This document shows positions 53,139 through 62,174 of a DNA stretch of 64,000 nucleotides, in pieces. The translations under genes were made by a program, and so were the position numbers. This DNA comes from Treponema sp. OMZ 787 (GTDB lineage: Bacteria; Spirochaetota; Spirochaetia; Treponematales; Treponemataceae), in contig NZ_CP051198.1 in assembly GCF_024181225.1 (NCBI RefSeq), forward strand, positions 2,046,001-2,110,000, written 5' to 3'. The notes under the pieces were generated by a model. That model ran no database searches, was not told where the DNA came from, and saw only the letters and a list, made by a program, of their open reading frames with translations. Position 1 is the first letter of the stretch, and each line of letters starts with the position of its first letter.

Positions 53139-53233
53139 ATTATACGATTATACAATTTTTTTCACATTATGTATATACTTTTTTATAAAAAGTATAGTAT
53201 TTTTTTCTAAAATATATTATTATGTGGGTGATT

Positions 53234-54139
53234 ATGGGAAAAAAAAATACATCTTTAGGCTGTTTTTTTTGGCTTGCATTTATTTTATTGATAGCCCTGC
53301 TATTTTTTATCAACAAAGACAATATTGCCCGCGTTTTTGAAAATACAAATGCTATGAGCATCTTCCAAAAAAAAGAACCTCAGCAAGAAAAAGAAATAGA
53401 GGCGGACCTTCAAGGCATTCAAAACGAAATAGAAAAAATAAGAGCCGCAGAAAAAGCGGAAGAAGCTTCTGAAAAAAAAACGGAAATCAAGCCTGAAGAA
53501 ACGCCTAACCAAGCTCAAAAAACGGAAAAAAAAGATTCCGGCGAAGAAAAAACTCAAAAAGACACAAAACCTAAAGAAGAAAAGAAAATAGCTTCTCAAA
53601 AATCAAACGAAAAAACGGCAAAAACTGAAGTTCAATCCGTAAAAAAAACACAGGAAAACAAGAACAAAGAAGAATCAAAAAAAGAAGAGCCCAAACTTGA
53701 GCAAAAAAAAGAAAAACGGAATTACAAGGTTTATTTGGCCAAAATAGATTCGGACGGTAAATTGGTAAGAAAGGCTGTTATGAGGCAGCTTATAAAAACC
53801 GATTCTCCATTAACTGATGCCATACAAAGCCTCCTTCAAGGCCCGACAACCGAAGAGGCAAAACAAGGCTTCCGCTCCTTTATTCCACCCGATACAAAAC
53901 TTTTATCGATAGAGGTAAAAAACGGGGTTGCAGAAGTAAACATAAGTGAAGATTTTCAGTTTAACCGGTATGGTATAGAAGCTTATCAGGCCCAGCTTGA
54001 ACAGATAGTTTTCACCGCATGCGAATTTTCAACAGTAAGTTCGGTTCAGTTTTTAATCAACGGCAAGAAAAAAGAATATCTTGGAGCTGAAGGCATATGG
54101 ATAGGCTCCCCGCTCTCGGTTAACTCTTTTGTAAGATAA
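53234..54139 (+). CDS. GerMN-domain protein with membrane anchor
   Basis: The 301-residue product has an N-terminal membrane helix (CFFWLAFILLIALLFFI), a Lys/Glu-rich low-complexity linker of about 130 residues, and a C-terminal GerMN domain (about 165-285; VYLAKIDSDGKLVRKA, DSPLTDAIQSLLQGPTTEEAKQGFRSFIPPDTKL, AEVNISEDFQF, VQFLINGKKKE). GerMN domains occur in germination and envelope proteins and probably bind wall or protein partners. The ATG at 53234 is preferred to 53222 because a -10-like TATATT ends at 53218. The linker would span the periplasm. Confidence 0.82.
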   Translation: MGKKNTSLGCFFWLAFILLIALLFFINKDNIARVFENTNAMSIFQKKEPQQEKEIEADLQGIQNEIEKIRAAEKAEEASEKKTEIKPEETPNQAQKTEKKDSGEEKTQKDTKPKEEKKIASQKSNEKTAKTEVQSVKKTQENKNKEESKKEEPKLEQKKEKRNYKVYLAKIDSDGKLVRKAVMRQLIKTDSPLTDAIQSLLQGPTTEEAKQGFRSFIPPDTKLLSIEVKNGVAEVNISEDFQFNRYGIEAYQAQLEQIVFTACEFSTVSSVQFLINGKKKEYLGAEGIWIGSPLSVNSFVR

Positions 54140-54171
54140 GATTATTTTTAAATTTTAAAGATAAGCCATAA

Positions 54172-54224
54172 AAAATTATTGCAGTTTATAAGCTGGATGC
54201 CCCGCCTACAAACTGCAATTTTAA
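54172..54224. terminator. Bidirectional terminator
   Basis: Stem ATTGCAGTTT / AAACTGCAAT with A-rich and T-rich flanks, between the convergent GerMN and STAS genes. Confidence 0.72.
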
Positions 54225-54238
54225 ATTAATATCAAACA

Positions 54239-54790
54239 TTAGCCCAAAAATACTTGAGCATTATTATCGATAGCCAATATAGTTTTACATTCAGAACATC
54301 TAAAACGGCCGGCCTTAGTAGCCTTAAGTTTCTTTGAACATATAGGGCAGGCAAAGATTTTTGGAAATACTTGTGCATTTGCGGTTGTGCTTGAGCTTTG
54401 GAAAAAGGCTACCGCATCAGACAAGGCATCCTTAATATTGAAAAATTGTGAAAAGCCTAGAAGCTGGAATATTTCATATACCTTAGGCTGAATATCCAAT
54501 AAAACTATATCTCCGCCTCTTGGTTTTACGGTTTTTAAAAAGGCTGTAAACGAACCTATACCCGTCGAAGAAACATAGTTTAAAGCTGCACAATTAAATA
54601 CAATCTGTATAAAACCGCCGTCTATAATTTTTGCAATGCGCTTTTGAAAAAACGCAGAGTTATAGGTATCAATGTAGCCGTTCAAAAAAACGACCACGCA
54701 TTTGTCAAGTCCATCTACTCTTTGAAGCCGAATCTTCAAGCTGTCATCTTTTTCATCATCGAAGCCGGCTATAACACTGTTATTACTCAT
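54239..54790 (-). CDS. STAS-domain protein with C-terminal zinc ribbon
   Basis: The 183-residue product has a STAS domain like anti-sigma-factor antagonists (about 15-125; VVVFLNGYIDTYNSAFF, IVFNCAALNYVSSTGIGSFTAF with the phospho-Ser site SST, GFSQFFNI). A short linker follows, then a zinc ribbon (CPICSKKLKATKAGRFRCSEC). STAS proteins are switched by Ser/Thr phosphorylation in partner-switching pathways. No kinase or phosphatase partner lies next to it. GGGAG is 4 bases before the ATG. Confidence 0.85.
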   Translation of the reverse strand: MSNNSVIAGFDDEKDDSLKIRLQRVDGLDKCVVVFLNGYIDTYNSAFFQKRIAKIIDGGFIQIVFNCAALNYVSSTGIGSFTAFLKTVKPRGGDIVLLDIQPKVYEIFQLLGFSQFFNIKDALSDAVAFFQSSSTTANAQVFPKIFACPICSKKLKATKAGRFRCSECKTILAIDNNAQVFLG

Positions 54791-55034
54791 AATTCTCCCG
54801 ATTTACTTTCAAAATAAAGAAATAATCCAGTATCTCTAGCCTATATTATACCCTTTATTTTAAAAAAAGTCAAACATAAAACAAAAAAATATATATTTTT
54901 CTGTACCTGTACTTTATAATAATTCAAATAATACCATACAAGAACAAAGACATCCTATCACAGTTACAATATCGGCGGATATTTACAAGGTTATAGCTTA
55001 TTTTTTAAAATTTCACAATTTTTTTTAATTTCTA
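54791..55034. other. Intergenic region without recognised gene
   Basis: AT-rich region between the divergent STAS and methylase genes; no coding frame or known RNA motif is evident to me. Confidence 0.4.
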
Positions 55035-55063
55035 TTGACATAAGGGCTGAATGAGGGCAATAT
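55035..55063 (+). promoter_or_regulatory. Putative promoter of the TrmJ-like gene
   Basis: Perfect TTGACA, 17 bases, weak CAATAT, then 6 bases to the ATG. The alternative TATACA would need a 20-base spacer. Confidence 0.5.
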
Positions 55064-55069
55064 ACAAAA

Positions 55070-55804
55070 ATGAACTTTGAAAAAACAATTATTTTGTGCC
55101 GTCCCGAAACAAGTGCAAACATAGGAGCCGTATGCAGAGTTATGGCAAATACAGGTTTTCACGATTTGAGAATTACGGGAAATAAAGAGGATTATGATGA
55201 AACGGAGGTCTTAAAACTGGCCCTTCACGCCTCCCATGTGTGGAAAAAAGCTCATTTTTATCCTCCGACAATCGAAGGACTAAAAGATGCCGCCTCGGAC
55301 TGTTCAGCCTTGATAGGAACAAGCAGGCGTACCGGCCATAAGCGTAAAGACCTGGGTATAAGCCCGGAAGAACTTTGTATGGATTTAAAAAAATTTTATG
55401 GGGGCAGACTAGGTCTTGTTTTTGGGAATGAAAGGACTGGACTCATAGATGAAGAGCTTAATCTATGCTCGTTTTCGGTTAATATCCCTGCTGAAGAAGC
55501 CTTCGGCTCGTATAATCTTTCACATGCAGTACTTATTCTTTGTTACTCAATTTACATTGCAGAAAAAGATAACCCAAGTACGGAAAAAAACATCTACTTA
55601 AAAAAGGCCTCAATGAAGATGATTCAAGAAAATTCCGAACAGATATGTAAATACCTTTCAGGCCTCGGTTTATTTAAAAAAGGCGGAAAAAAAATAAACG
55701 AAACCTTTTTTATCGAGCTTTTATCCTCTGCGGGTGCTTCTGAATTCGATACTATGCATTTAACTGAAATTTTTAAGAAACTTTTTTTCATGTATAGTTG
55801 TTAG
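55070..55804 (+). CDS. TrmJ/TrmH-family RNA methyltransferase
   Basis: A 244-residue SPOUT methylase of the TrmJ/LasT type, which 2'-O-methylates tRNA position 32. The motifs are ILCRPETSANIGAVCRVMANTGF (motif 1), GLVFGNERTGL (motif 2) and NIPAEEAFGSYNLSHAVLILCY (motif 3, knot with SAM). A short C-terminal helical extension follows. The ATG lacks a close Shine-Dalgarno; GAGGG is 12 bases away, and the promoter is nearly adjacent. The exact target RNA is inferred from family. Confidence 0.88.
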   Translation: MNFEKTIILCRPETSANIGAVCRVMANTGFHDLRITGNKEDYDETEVLKLALHASHVWKKAHFYPPTIEGLKDAASDCSALIGTSRRTGHKRKDLGISPEELCMDLKKFYGGRLGLVFGNERTGLIDEELNLCSFSVNIPAEEAFGSYNLSHAVLILCYSIYIAEKDNPSTEKNIYLKKASMKMIQENSEQICKYLSGLGLFKKGGKKINETFFIELLSSAGASEFDTMHLTEIFKKLFFMYSC

Positions 55805-55851
55805 TATACAAATTAAGAGTATGCATTATGTAATAAAAAACATATTTTTTG

Positions 55852-55880
55852 TTGAAAATTATCGGTTAATGCATTATATT
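55852..55880 (+). promoter_or_regulatory. Promoter of the UMP kinase/J-domain genes
   Basis: TTGAAA, 17 bases, TATATT. The motif ATGCATTAT occurs twice (55831 and 55869), a possible operator. Confidence 0.7.
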
Positions 55881-55914
55881 GTCAAGTAATAGGTTGGCTT
55901 TTAGGAGGGAGATT

Positions 55915-56610
55915 ATGGTAACTGTTTTGTCGGTAGGAGGCTCGATAGTAGCTCCGGATAAACCTGATTTTGATTTTTTAGATAAATTTTCAAAAATTAT
56001 AAGAACTTGGCTTTCTCAAGACTCATCACGAAAACTCATCATGGTAATCGGAGGCGGAGCTCCGGCCCGGGATTATCAAAACGCATATAGAACAGTGTGT
56101 GATCTAAGAAAGGGTTCTGTAAAGAATGATGAAGCAGATTGGATAGGAATAATGGCTACAAGGCTCAATGCCCAGCTTGTCAAGGCTGTTTTTGAAGATC
56201 TTTGTCCTAATCCTGTAGTTTATGATCCCACATCAGTGGATATGTTCGGCGGTCAAATTCTGGTTGCAGCCGGCTGGAAGCCCGGTTTTTCTACAGACAA
56301 TGATGCCGTACTCCTTGCCGAAAGATTTTCGGGAAATTTGGTAGTAAATCTTTCAAACATTGCTAAGGTCTATACAGATGACCCAAAAAAGAATCCTGAA
56401 GCAAAACCTATAGATTCAATTTCTTGGGAAGATTTTATAAAAATAGTCGGAACCGAATGGGTTCCGGGAAAAAATACCCCCTTTGACCCTATAGCCAGTC
56501 AAAGAGCCCAAAAAGCAGGCATAAAGGTCATATGTGCAGCAGGAAAAGATATTGAGAATTTGGAAAATATTCTCAATGGTAAAGAATTTAAAGGAACGGT
56601 GATAGGTTAG
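55915..56610 (+). CDS. pyrH: UMP kinase, archaeal/spirochaetal type
   Basis: A 231-residue amino-acid-kinase fold protein: [13 protein letters not shown] (phosphate loop), [87 protein letters not shown]. The family groups with archaeal uridylate kinases rather than the usual bacterial PyrH, as known for spirochaetes. It makes UDP from UMP. AGGAGGG lies 6 bases before the ATG at 55915; a longer frame to 55879 runs over the promoter and is rejected. Confidence 0.9.
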   Translation: MVTVLSVGGSIVAPDKPDFDFLDKFSKIIRTWLSQDSSRKLIMVIGGGAPARDYQNAYRTVCDLRKGSVKNDEADWIGIMATRLNAQLVKAVFEDLCPNPVVYDPTSVDMFGGQILVAAGWKPGFSTDNDAVLLAERFSGNLVVNLSNIAKVYTDDPKKNPEAKPIDSISWEDFIKIVGTEWVPGKNTPFDPIASQRAQKAGIKVICAAGKDIENLENILNGKEFKGTVIG

Positions 56611-57128
56611 TGCAAAATTATTACAATATACTTAATGTTTCTAATAATGCTAGTGAAGACCAGATCAAACAGGCATATAGATCGTTGGCTATGAAATATC
56701 ATCCCGATAAAAATCCTGATAATAAAATAGCCGAAGAAAAATTTAAGAATATAAGCGAGGCTTATTCGGTGCTCTCTGACCCTAAAAGACGAAGGGACTA
56801 TGACCTAAGCATAGCAAGCCCATTCAGCTCATCAGAGAGAACATATAATTACGGTCAAAATGCACCCCCCTTTGGAGACGACATTTTCAATTCTAACTGG
56901 TGGAAAAATTGGAGAAAGGTCCGAAATGCGAATGCAAAAAAAAGGGAGAAAATCAGCCGAAGCGAAGCCTTCAAGATTCTTATACGCGGCATAGTACTGA
57001 CTATAGCCGGACTCTTGCTATTTAAGAGTATTATCTTTTTAGGAATTTTCGGGCTTCTTTTAGCCTTATCCCTTGTTTCGGAGGGCATCATCCGAATACG
57101 GAAAGGCTATATGGCGATATTTGATTAG
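56610..57128 (+). CDS. J-domain protein with membrane segments
   Basis: The 172-residue product starts at GTG overlapping the pyrH stop by one base. An N-terminal J domain ([33 protein letters not shown] with HPD, then [14 protein letters not shown]) should stimulate an Hsp70. A short Gly/Phe-poor linker follows, then one or two C-terminal membrane helices ([29 protein letters not shown]). It is thus a membrane-tethered co-chaperone. It has no zinc finger or C-terminal DnaJ domains. Confidence 0.87.
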   Translation: MQNYYNILNVSNNASEDQIKQAYRSLAMKYHPDKNPDNKIAEEKFKNISEAYSVLSDPKRRRDYDLSIASPFSSSERTYNYGQNAPPFGDDIFNSNWWKNWRKVRNANAKKREKISRSEAFKILIRGIVLTIAGLLLFKSIIFLGIFGLLLALSLVSEGIIRIRKGYMAIFD

Positions 57129-57156
57129 GGCTTACCAACGGTAAGAGGTTATCTTT

Positions 57157-57190
57157 GATAAGAGGCAGCCCTTAGCAGGCTCTTATCTTT
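57157..57190 (+). terminator. Possible terminator after the J-domain gene
   Basis: Stem GATAAGAG / CTCTTATC followed by a weak TTTCTCT; overlaps the end of convergent infA. Confidence 0.5.
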
Positions 57191-57401
57191 CTCTGAAGAT
57201 AATTCGGCCTCTTGTTAAGTCATAGGGGGATAAGGCAACTTTGACCGTATCTCCCGGTACAATTTTAATATAATGCTTTCGCATCTTTCCCGATAAATGA
57301 GCCAAAATAACATGACCGTTTTTTAACTCAACCCTAAACATAGTATTGGGAAGAGACTCCTTAACAATACCTTCAACTTCAATTGCTTCTTCCTTAGCCA
57401 C
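57183..57401 (-). CDS. infA: Translation initiation factor IF-1
   Basis: A 72-residue S1/OB-fold protein with the full IF-1 pattern: [63 protein letters not shown]. It binds the A site of the 30S subunit during initiation. The start is GTG, with GGAGG only 4 bases upstream, a tight spacing. It stands alone, not in a ribosomal-protein operon. Confidence 0.96.
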   Translation of the reverse strand: MAKEEAIEVEGIVKESLPNTMFRVELKNGHVILAHLSGKMRKHYIKIVPGDTVKVALSPYDLTRGRIIFRER

Positions 57402-57439
57402 AAGACCTCCAAAAAAATGAATAAATTCAAAAAAAACAT

Positions 57440-57468
57440 TTGCTTTTTGCTTGATTTAGTCGTATAAT
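57440..57468 (+). promoter_or_regulatory. Promoter of the DksA-like gene
   Basis: TTGCTT, 17 bases, TATAAT, about 40 bases before the ATG. Confidence 0.7.
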
Positions 57469-57508
57469 TCTAAGGTCTATTAAAAAAATTGTCAACTAGG
57501 AGACGTGT

Positions 57509-57868
57509 ATGAAAAAGAAGTTTATTGAGGAAATGAAAGAATATTTGCTAAAAGAAAGGGATGAAATACTCGCTTCATTGCAAAAAAACAATGAAGAGTA
57601 TGCAGAAACCCTAGCGAACAGCATTCCCAAAGACTTTGCGGATCTGGCCTCGTATAGTACCGACAGAGATATGCTCGAATTTATCGGCGAAAATAATGTA
57701 AAAAAGCTGCAAAAGATTGATTCTGCATTGGAAAGGATAAGAGAGGGCAAGTACGGAAAATGCATTACCTGCAAGGAGCAGATTCCTGAAGACAGGTTAA
57801 AGGCCCTGCCCTATGCCCTAAAATGTATCGAATGTCAAAGCAAATCCGAAAAAAAGATGCGTCCTTAA
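57509..57868 (+). CDS. DksA/TraR-family zinc-finger protein
   Basis: A 119-residue protein with an N-terminal coiled-coil pair and a C-terminal C4 zinc finger (CITCKEQIPEDRLKALPYALKCIEC). In this family the coiled coil enters the RNA polymerase secondary channel. It keeps DFADLASYSTDRDM in the tip region, the acidic residues needed by DksA. AGGAGAC lies 7 bases before the ATG. It is a single gene between its own promoter and terminator. Confidence 0.9.
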   Translation: MKKKFIEEMKEYLLKERDEILASLQKNNEEYAETLANSIPKDFADLASYSTDRDMLEFIGENNVKKLQKIDSALERIREGKYGKCITCKEQIPEDRLKALPYALKCIECQSKSEKKMRP

Positions 57869-57895
57869 AACGAAAAAATAAGCATCAACCATCTA

Positions 57896-57929
57896 AAAAG
57901 GCCTTGAGCTTAAAGCTTCAAGGCCTTTT
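57896..57929. terminator. Bidirectional terminator
   Basis: Long stem AAAAGGCCTTGAGCTT / AAGCTTCAAGGCCTTTT with one bulge, between the convergent DksA-like gene and ffh. Confidence 0.88.
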
Positions 57930-57946
57930 AATTTTAATGGGTAACC

Positions 57947-59278
57947 TTATCCGAAAAGTCCGCCGGACATCATTTTGGCTTGCAAGCCTTTATTCTTTGA
58001 GACCTTCCTCATCATTTGGCGGGTCTTTTCAAATTGCTTTAAAAGCTTGTTAACATCGCCTACAGAGGTTCCGGAGCCTTTTGCAATGCGTTTACGGCGG
58101 GGCGGCCCGATAATACGGAAATTATCCCTTTCTTTTAAGGTCATCGACTGGATTATGGCCTTTTGGCGTTTTAAAAGAGAAAGATCTAGCTTATCCTTGT
58201 CTATCTGACCTGAAAGACCGGGAATCATATCGAGCATTGACTCTAAGGGGCCCATTTTTTCGGCCTGCTCCAACTGCATGAGCATATCGGCAAGGCTGAA
58301 ACTTTCATTTTGCATCTTTTTTTGAAGCTTTTCGGCCTCTTCTTCATCATAGAGGGCTTGAGCCTTTTCGACAAGAGAAACGATGTCTCCCATGCCCAAA
58401 ATGCGGCTTGCAATGCGGTCGGGGTAAAATGGTTCAAAATCTTCAAGTTTTTCGCCTGTTCCTATGTAAAAAATAGGCTTGCCCGTTATAGTTTTTAGGG
58501 AAAGGGCCGCACCGCCTCGGGTGTCGGAATCGAATTTGGTAAGGATTAGGCCTGAAAGACCAACCTGCTCGTCGAATTCCTTTGCAACATCAACTGCCGT
58601 TTGTCCCGTCATGGAGTCGGCAACAAGGATGGTTTCCATAGGTTTTACTGACGACTTAATATTGACAATTTCCTTCATCATGTCTTCGTCGATTTGGAGG
58701 CGGCCCGCAGTATCGACGATGACTGTATCGTAGAAGTTCTTTTTGGCAAAGGCCAGACTGTTTTTAGCAACCCTTACAGCATCCTTTGTTTCTTCCTTGT
58801 AAACGGGTACGCCGATATTATCTCCCAAAACTGAAAGCTGCTCGACGGCGGCTGGACGGACAAGGTCGCAGGCAACCAAAAGAGGCTTTCGGCCCTCGTT
58901 TTTAAGTTTTAAAGCCAATTTTGCGGCACTGGTCGTCTTTCCCGAACCTTGGAGCCCCAAAAATAGGATGACGGATTGGGTATCAGGCCCCCTTAGGTCG
59001 AGGAATTTTTTTTCATCCCCCAAAAAGGAGGTCATCTTATCGTATACAATCTTTGTAAACTGCTGCCCGGGATCAACGGATTTTAAAACCCTTTCGCCCT
59101 TGGCTTCTTCGGCTGTGGCATTTATAAAACGGCGTACAACCCGTAAATTTACGTCGGCATCCAAAAGAGCCGTTTTTATTTCTTCGATTGTATCTTCGAT
59201 ATTTTTTTCGGTAATTTTGGACTTACCGCTCAAAGAGCGGATTATCCCGCCGAATTTTTCGGTAATATTTTCGAGCAT
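57947..59278 (-). CDS. ffh: Signal recognition particle protein Ffh
   Basis: The 443-residue SRP54 homologue: G domain with GLQGSGKTTSAAKL, DTAGRLQIDEDMM and TKFDSDTRGG, then a Met-rich M domain (MGPLESMLDMIPGLSG; MTLKERDNFRIIGPPRRKRIAKGSGTSVGDVNKLLKQFEKTRQMM) that binds 4.5S RNA and signal sequences. The SRP RNA itself is not seen in the window. gpsA ends just before its start, so both share a transcript. Its receptor FtsY is at 14101-14979. Confidence 0.96.
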   Translation of the reverse strand: MLENITEKFGGIIRSLSGKSKITEKNIEDTIEEIKTALLDADVNLRVVRRFINATAEEAKGERVLKSVDPGQQFTKIVYDKMTSFLGDEKKFLDLRGPDTQSVILFLGLQGSGKTTSAAKLALKLKNEGRKPLLVACDLVRPAAVEQLSVLGDNIGVPVYKEETKDAVRVAKNSLAFAKKNFYDTVIVDTAGRLQIDEDMMKEIVNIKSSVKPMETILVADSMTGQTAVDVAKEFDEQVGLSGLILTKFDSDTRGGAALSLKTITGKPIFYIGTGEKLEDFEPFYPDRIASRILGMGDIVSLVEKAQALYDEEEAEKLQKKMQNESFSLADMLMQLEQAEKMGPLESMLDMIPGLSGQIDKDKLDLSLLKRQKAIIQSMTLKERDNFRIIGPPRRKRIAKGSGTSVGDVNKLLKQFEKTRQMMRKVSKNKGLQAKMMSGGLFG

Positions 59279-59279
59279 A

Positions 59280-60353
59280 TTACTTTGTATCTCCCTTTAG
59301 TAAGTTTTCTATTAAATCAAGAGGTTTTAATTCCTTGTTTAAGATTTTATAAAGTCCGGAACATATGGGCAGCTTTAAATTACGTTTTTCTGCAAGAATG
59401 TTCAGGTATTTACAAGCAACTACCCCTTCGGGCAGGTAACCGATTTTATCTATATTTTTAATAAGATCGTCCAAATTTTCAAAAGAAAGGAGGATTTTTT
59501 TTGTTATGATTTCATTTCCGAAGCGGCGGTTTCTTCCGTACTTACTTCGGCAGGTTACGTCCAAGTCGCCTACCCCCGATATTGAGGTAAAGGTTTCGGG
59601 ATGGGTAGCCCCCATGGCACGGCCTATAATCTGAATCTCGTTTAAGCCTGCTGCCAAGAGGAGGGACTCGGTATTGTCGCCGAAGATATCGGAGGTTACC
59701 GTCAAGGCATCCAAGACACCGAAGGCGACAGCTATAACGTTTTTAGCGGCTGCACAAACCTGCACCCCGATTATATCCAAGCTGGAATATACGAGCATAC
59801 TCCTCGACCTTAAAATCTCGCGGCAGCGGATGGAACACATGGGATTTTGCGAAGCCGCTATAAGACCTGTCAGTTTGCCTTCGGCCACCTCTTCCCCGTG
59901 ACTTGGGCCCGCAACATAGACCAGATGATTTTTATAAAAATCGGGAAGCATTTTTTCCAAAACATCTATTATAAACTGAGGCTCTCCGTTTTCGTCCGGA
60001 ATAAACCCCTTTGTCAATACGGCTATCGTAGGATAAGGCATAGTACCGTCATCATTGCTGAACGGTGCAAATTTTAGAAGTTCTTCAACTGCTGCGGTTA
60101 AATAAAGCGAAGGGCTTGCTAAAAATATAAAAGAAGCATCCTTACATACCTCTTCCATATCCGTAGAGGCAGAAACGGTTTTGGGCAATTTATGATTAGG
60201 CAGATATTTTACATTTATATGGTCCGTATTTATCGAATCGGCAACAGAAGCGGTATGGCTCCAAAGAACAACCCTGTGTCCGTTCTTTCCTAAAGAACAG
60301 GCCACAGCCGTTCCCCAAGAACCGGCTCCGATAATCGCAATCTTATCGTTCAC
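59280..60353 (-). CDS. gpsA: Glycerol-3-phosphate dehydrogenase [NAD(P)+]
   Basis: The 357-residue product reduces dihydroxyacetone phosphate to sn-glycerol 3-phosphate for phospholipids. It has the Rossmann start KIAIIGAGSWGTAVACSLG, VLTKGFI, YVAGPSHGEEVAEG, NVIAVAFGVLDALTV (catalytic Lys in CAAAKN), SGVGDLDVTCRSKYGRNRRFG and LPICSGLYKIL. The start is GTG at 60353 with AGGAG 8 bases upstream; a longer ATG frame (60410) lacks support and starts before the Rossmann motif. It is followed directly by ffh. Confidence 0.95.
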   Translation of the reverse strand: MNDKIAIIGAGSWGTAVACSLGKNGHRVVLWSHTASVADSINTDHINVKYLPNHKLPKTVSASTDMEEVCKDASFIFLASPSLYLTAAVEELLKFAPFSNDDGTMPYPTIAVLTKGFIPDENGEPQFIIDVLEKMLPDFYKNHLVYVAGPSHGEEVAEGKLTGLIAASQNPMCSIRCREILRSRSMLVYSSLDIIGVQVCAAAKNVIAVAFGVLDALTVTSDIFGDNTESLLLAAGLNEIQIIGRAMGATHPETFTSISGVGDLDVTCRSKYGRNRRFGNEIITKKILLSFENLDDLIKNIDKIGYLPEGVVACKYLNILAEKRNLKLPICSGLYKILNKELKPLDLIENLLKGDTK

Positions 60354-60439
60354 AAATTCTCTCCTGTTTTTAAGTCTACCATTTTTTGACAAAAGTTTCA
60401 AGAAATGCAAATTTGAAAAAACAAGCTTCTTTTCCGTTC

Positions 60440-60468
60440 TTTACAATTTATAGATACTATGATATATT
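60440..60468 (+). promoter_or_regulatory. Promoter of the binding protein pair, leaderless
   Basis: TTTACA, 17 bases, TATATT, then 6 bases (AAGCTC) to the ATG at 60475. Confidence 0.75.
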
Positions 60469-60474
60469 AAGCTC

Positions 60475-61308
60475 ATGCGTAATAAATTAAACCGGAAAGC
60501 CGCTTTTTTTGCATTAATTTTACTGGTCTGCTTGTTTTTTTCGTGCAAAAAAGATAAAGAGTATGAAATGTCGTCTGATGATGTTTCTTTAGCTGAAGTT
60601 CTTGTAAGATCCAAAATTATTGTCGGAGTAAATGCGTACAATCCTCCCATCTGTTTTTACGACAATAAAAACGAAATAGTAGGTTTTGACATTGATGTTT
60701 TTAAAGAAATAGCAAATGCAATGAATATAGATGTGGAATTCCGTACAATAGTTCCCAGCGAAATAAGCGAGCTTATAAATGACGGAGTTATCGACTGTAT
60801 AGCATCGGGTTTCTCTTATTCCGATGAAAGGAATGAAGCCTATGAGCTTACTGCACCTTATTTACGCAATGCTGTAGTTCTTTTGACTTTACGATCAAGG
60901 GGAATTAACAGTATAGAAGACTTGAAGGATAAGAAGATCGGAGGACAAAGAGGAAGTTTGGGAGCAGCCTTGATTAAAAATAATCCCGAAATAATGGGCC
61001 GGATACATTCTCTCAATGATTCATACAGTAATATTCCTCACATTTTAGTAGACTTAAAATCTTTCGGTGTGGATGCCTGTGTAGGAGATATTTCGACAAT
61101 GGCTGCATACCTGAAAAAAGAGCCAGAGATGTACAGCCTTGTTGAACAGGCTATAGCCTTGGACTCCTATGTATATGCTTTTAAAAAAGGCAGCGAGGCC
61201 TTAAAAACTGAAGTAGAACGAGTTTTATACAAACTGGAACAAAAAGGGATTCTTGAAAAGATTTCAAGAAAATGGTTCGGCACGGATATAATAATTTTTG
61301 GAAAATAA
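60475..61308 (+). CDS. Family-3 amino-acid-type substrate-binding lipoprotein
   Basis: The 277-residue product has lipobox CLFFSC and a family-3 solute-binding fold: IIVGVNAYNPPICFYDNKNEIVGFDIDVFKEIA, DGVIDCIASGFSYSDERNEAYELTAPYLRNAVVLL, DLKDKKIGGQRGS and KKGSEALKTEVERVLYKLEQKGILEKISRKWFG. It would bind a polar amino acid or similar. No Shine-Dalgarno exists, and the promoter ends 6 bases before the ATG, so its mRNA should be leaderless. The next gene is a paralogue, and no permease is adjacent. Confidence 0.88.
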   Translation: MRNKLNRKAAFFALILLVCLFFSCKKDKEYEMSSDDVSLAEVLVRSKIIVGVNAYNPPICFYDNKNEIVGFDIDVFKEIANAMNIDVEFRTIVPSEISELINDGVIDCIASGFSYSDERNEAYELTAPYLRNAVVLLTLRSRGINSIEDLKDKKIGGQRGSLGAALIKNNPEIMGRIHSLNDSYSNIPHILVDLKSFGVDACVGDISTMAAYLKKEPEMYSLVEQAIALDSYVYAFKKGSEALKTEVERVLYKLEQKGILEKISRKWFGTDIIIFGK

Positions 61309-61323
61309 AGAGGAAAATCTGTT

Positions 61324-62163
61324 ATGAAAAAAAATTCGAATTGTATTTTGAAACTTGGTTTTATACTTTTGTTTGCCTTATTATTTATGGCCTCATGTAA
61401 ACCTAGAGCCGTCCGCATCCAAAAAAAAGAAAATGATATTTCTCTTGCAAAAGTTCTTGTAAAAAAGGAATTTATAATAGGAATAAGAGATGATTATCCT
61501 CCTTTTTCTTTTAGAAACCTTTTTACGACAAAAATGGAAGGCTATGACATTGAAATAGCGAAAGAACTGTGTAATAAAATGAAAATAAAGCCGGTTTTTA
61601 AAGCAATAAAATGGGCGCAACGTGATAATCTACTGCAAGAAGGAAAAATCGACTGTATATGGAGTGCCTTTGCATACAGTAAGGAAAGGGATGAGGTATA
61701 TACTCTTACAGCTCCTTATATAAAAAGTGCCGTAATATTCGTTGTAAAGGACCAGTCTCCTTACTATGAAATCCAAGATATAAGAGAAAAGAAAATAGGA
61801 GTTACAACCTCATCATTTATACAGGCAAGTCTGAAAAAAGCAGAATTTACCCATGGTGTATTTAAGAAGACGGTTGTGTTTAGGACTGCACAAGAAGCCT
61901 TAAATGCTCTTGAAAAAGATGAGATAGAATGTGTAGTATACGACCTTCTTTCGATAAACAGCCTGATACATACACGAACAGGATCTTACAGGGTACTTGA
62001 TGAAGCTATAGCATATGAAGAATATGTTATAGCCTTTAGAAAAGGAGACCTTGCCCTGATGAATGCAGTCGAGTCAAGTTTAAAAGATATGGCTAAAACC
62101 GATTTTTTAGAAAAAACAAGTAAAAAATGGTTCGGGGCTAACATATCCATCATAGGACGCTAA
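61324..62163 (+). CDS. Family-3 substrate-binding lipoprotein, paralogue
   Basis: The 279-residue product has lipobox LFMASC and parallels the previous gene along its length: SLAKVLVKKEFIIGIRDDYPPFSFRN, GYDIEIAKELCNKM, GKIDCIWSAFAYSKERDEVYTLTAPYIKSAVIFV, EKKIGVTTSSF and DFLEKTSKKWFG. Ligand-contact regions differ, so the two probably bind different solutes. Unlike the first gene it has a Shine-Dalgarno (AGAGGA). It lies 15 bases after its paralogue, an evident tandem duplication. Confidence 0.88.
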   Translation: MKKNSNCILKLGFILLFALLFMASCKPRAVRIQKKENDISLAKVLVKKEFIIGIRDDYPPFSFRNLFTTKMEGYDIEIAKELCNKMKIKPVFKAIKWAQRDNLLQEGKIDCIWSAFAYSKERDEVYTLTAPYIKSAVIFVVKDQSPYYEIQDIREKKIGVTTSSFIQASLKKAEFTHGVFKKTVVFRTAQEALNALEKDEIECVVYDLLSINSLIHTRTGSYRVLDEAIAYEEYVIAFRKGDLALMNAVESSLKDMAKTDFLEKTSKKWFGANISIIGR

Positions 62164-62174
62164 CCCCTATTTGC

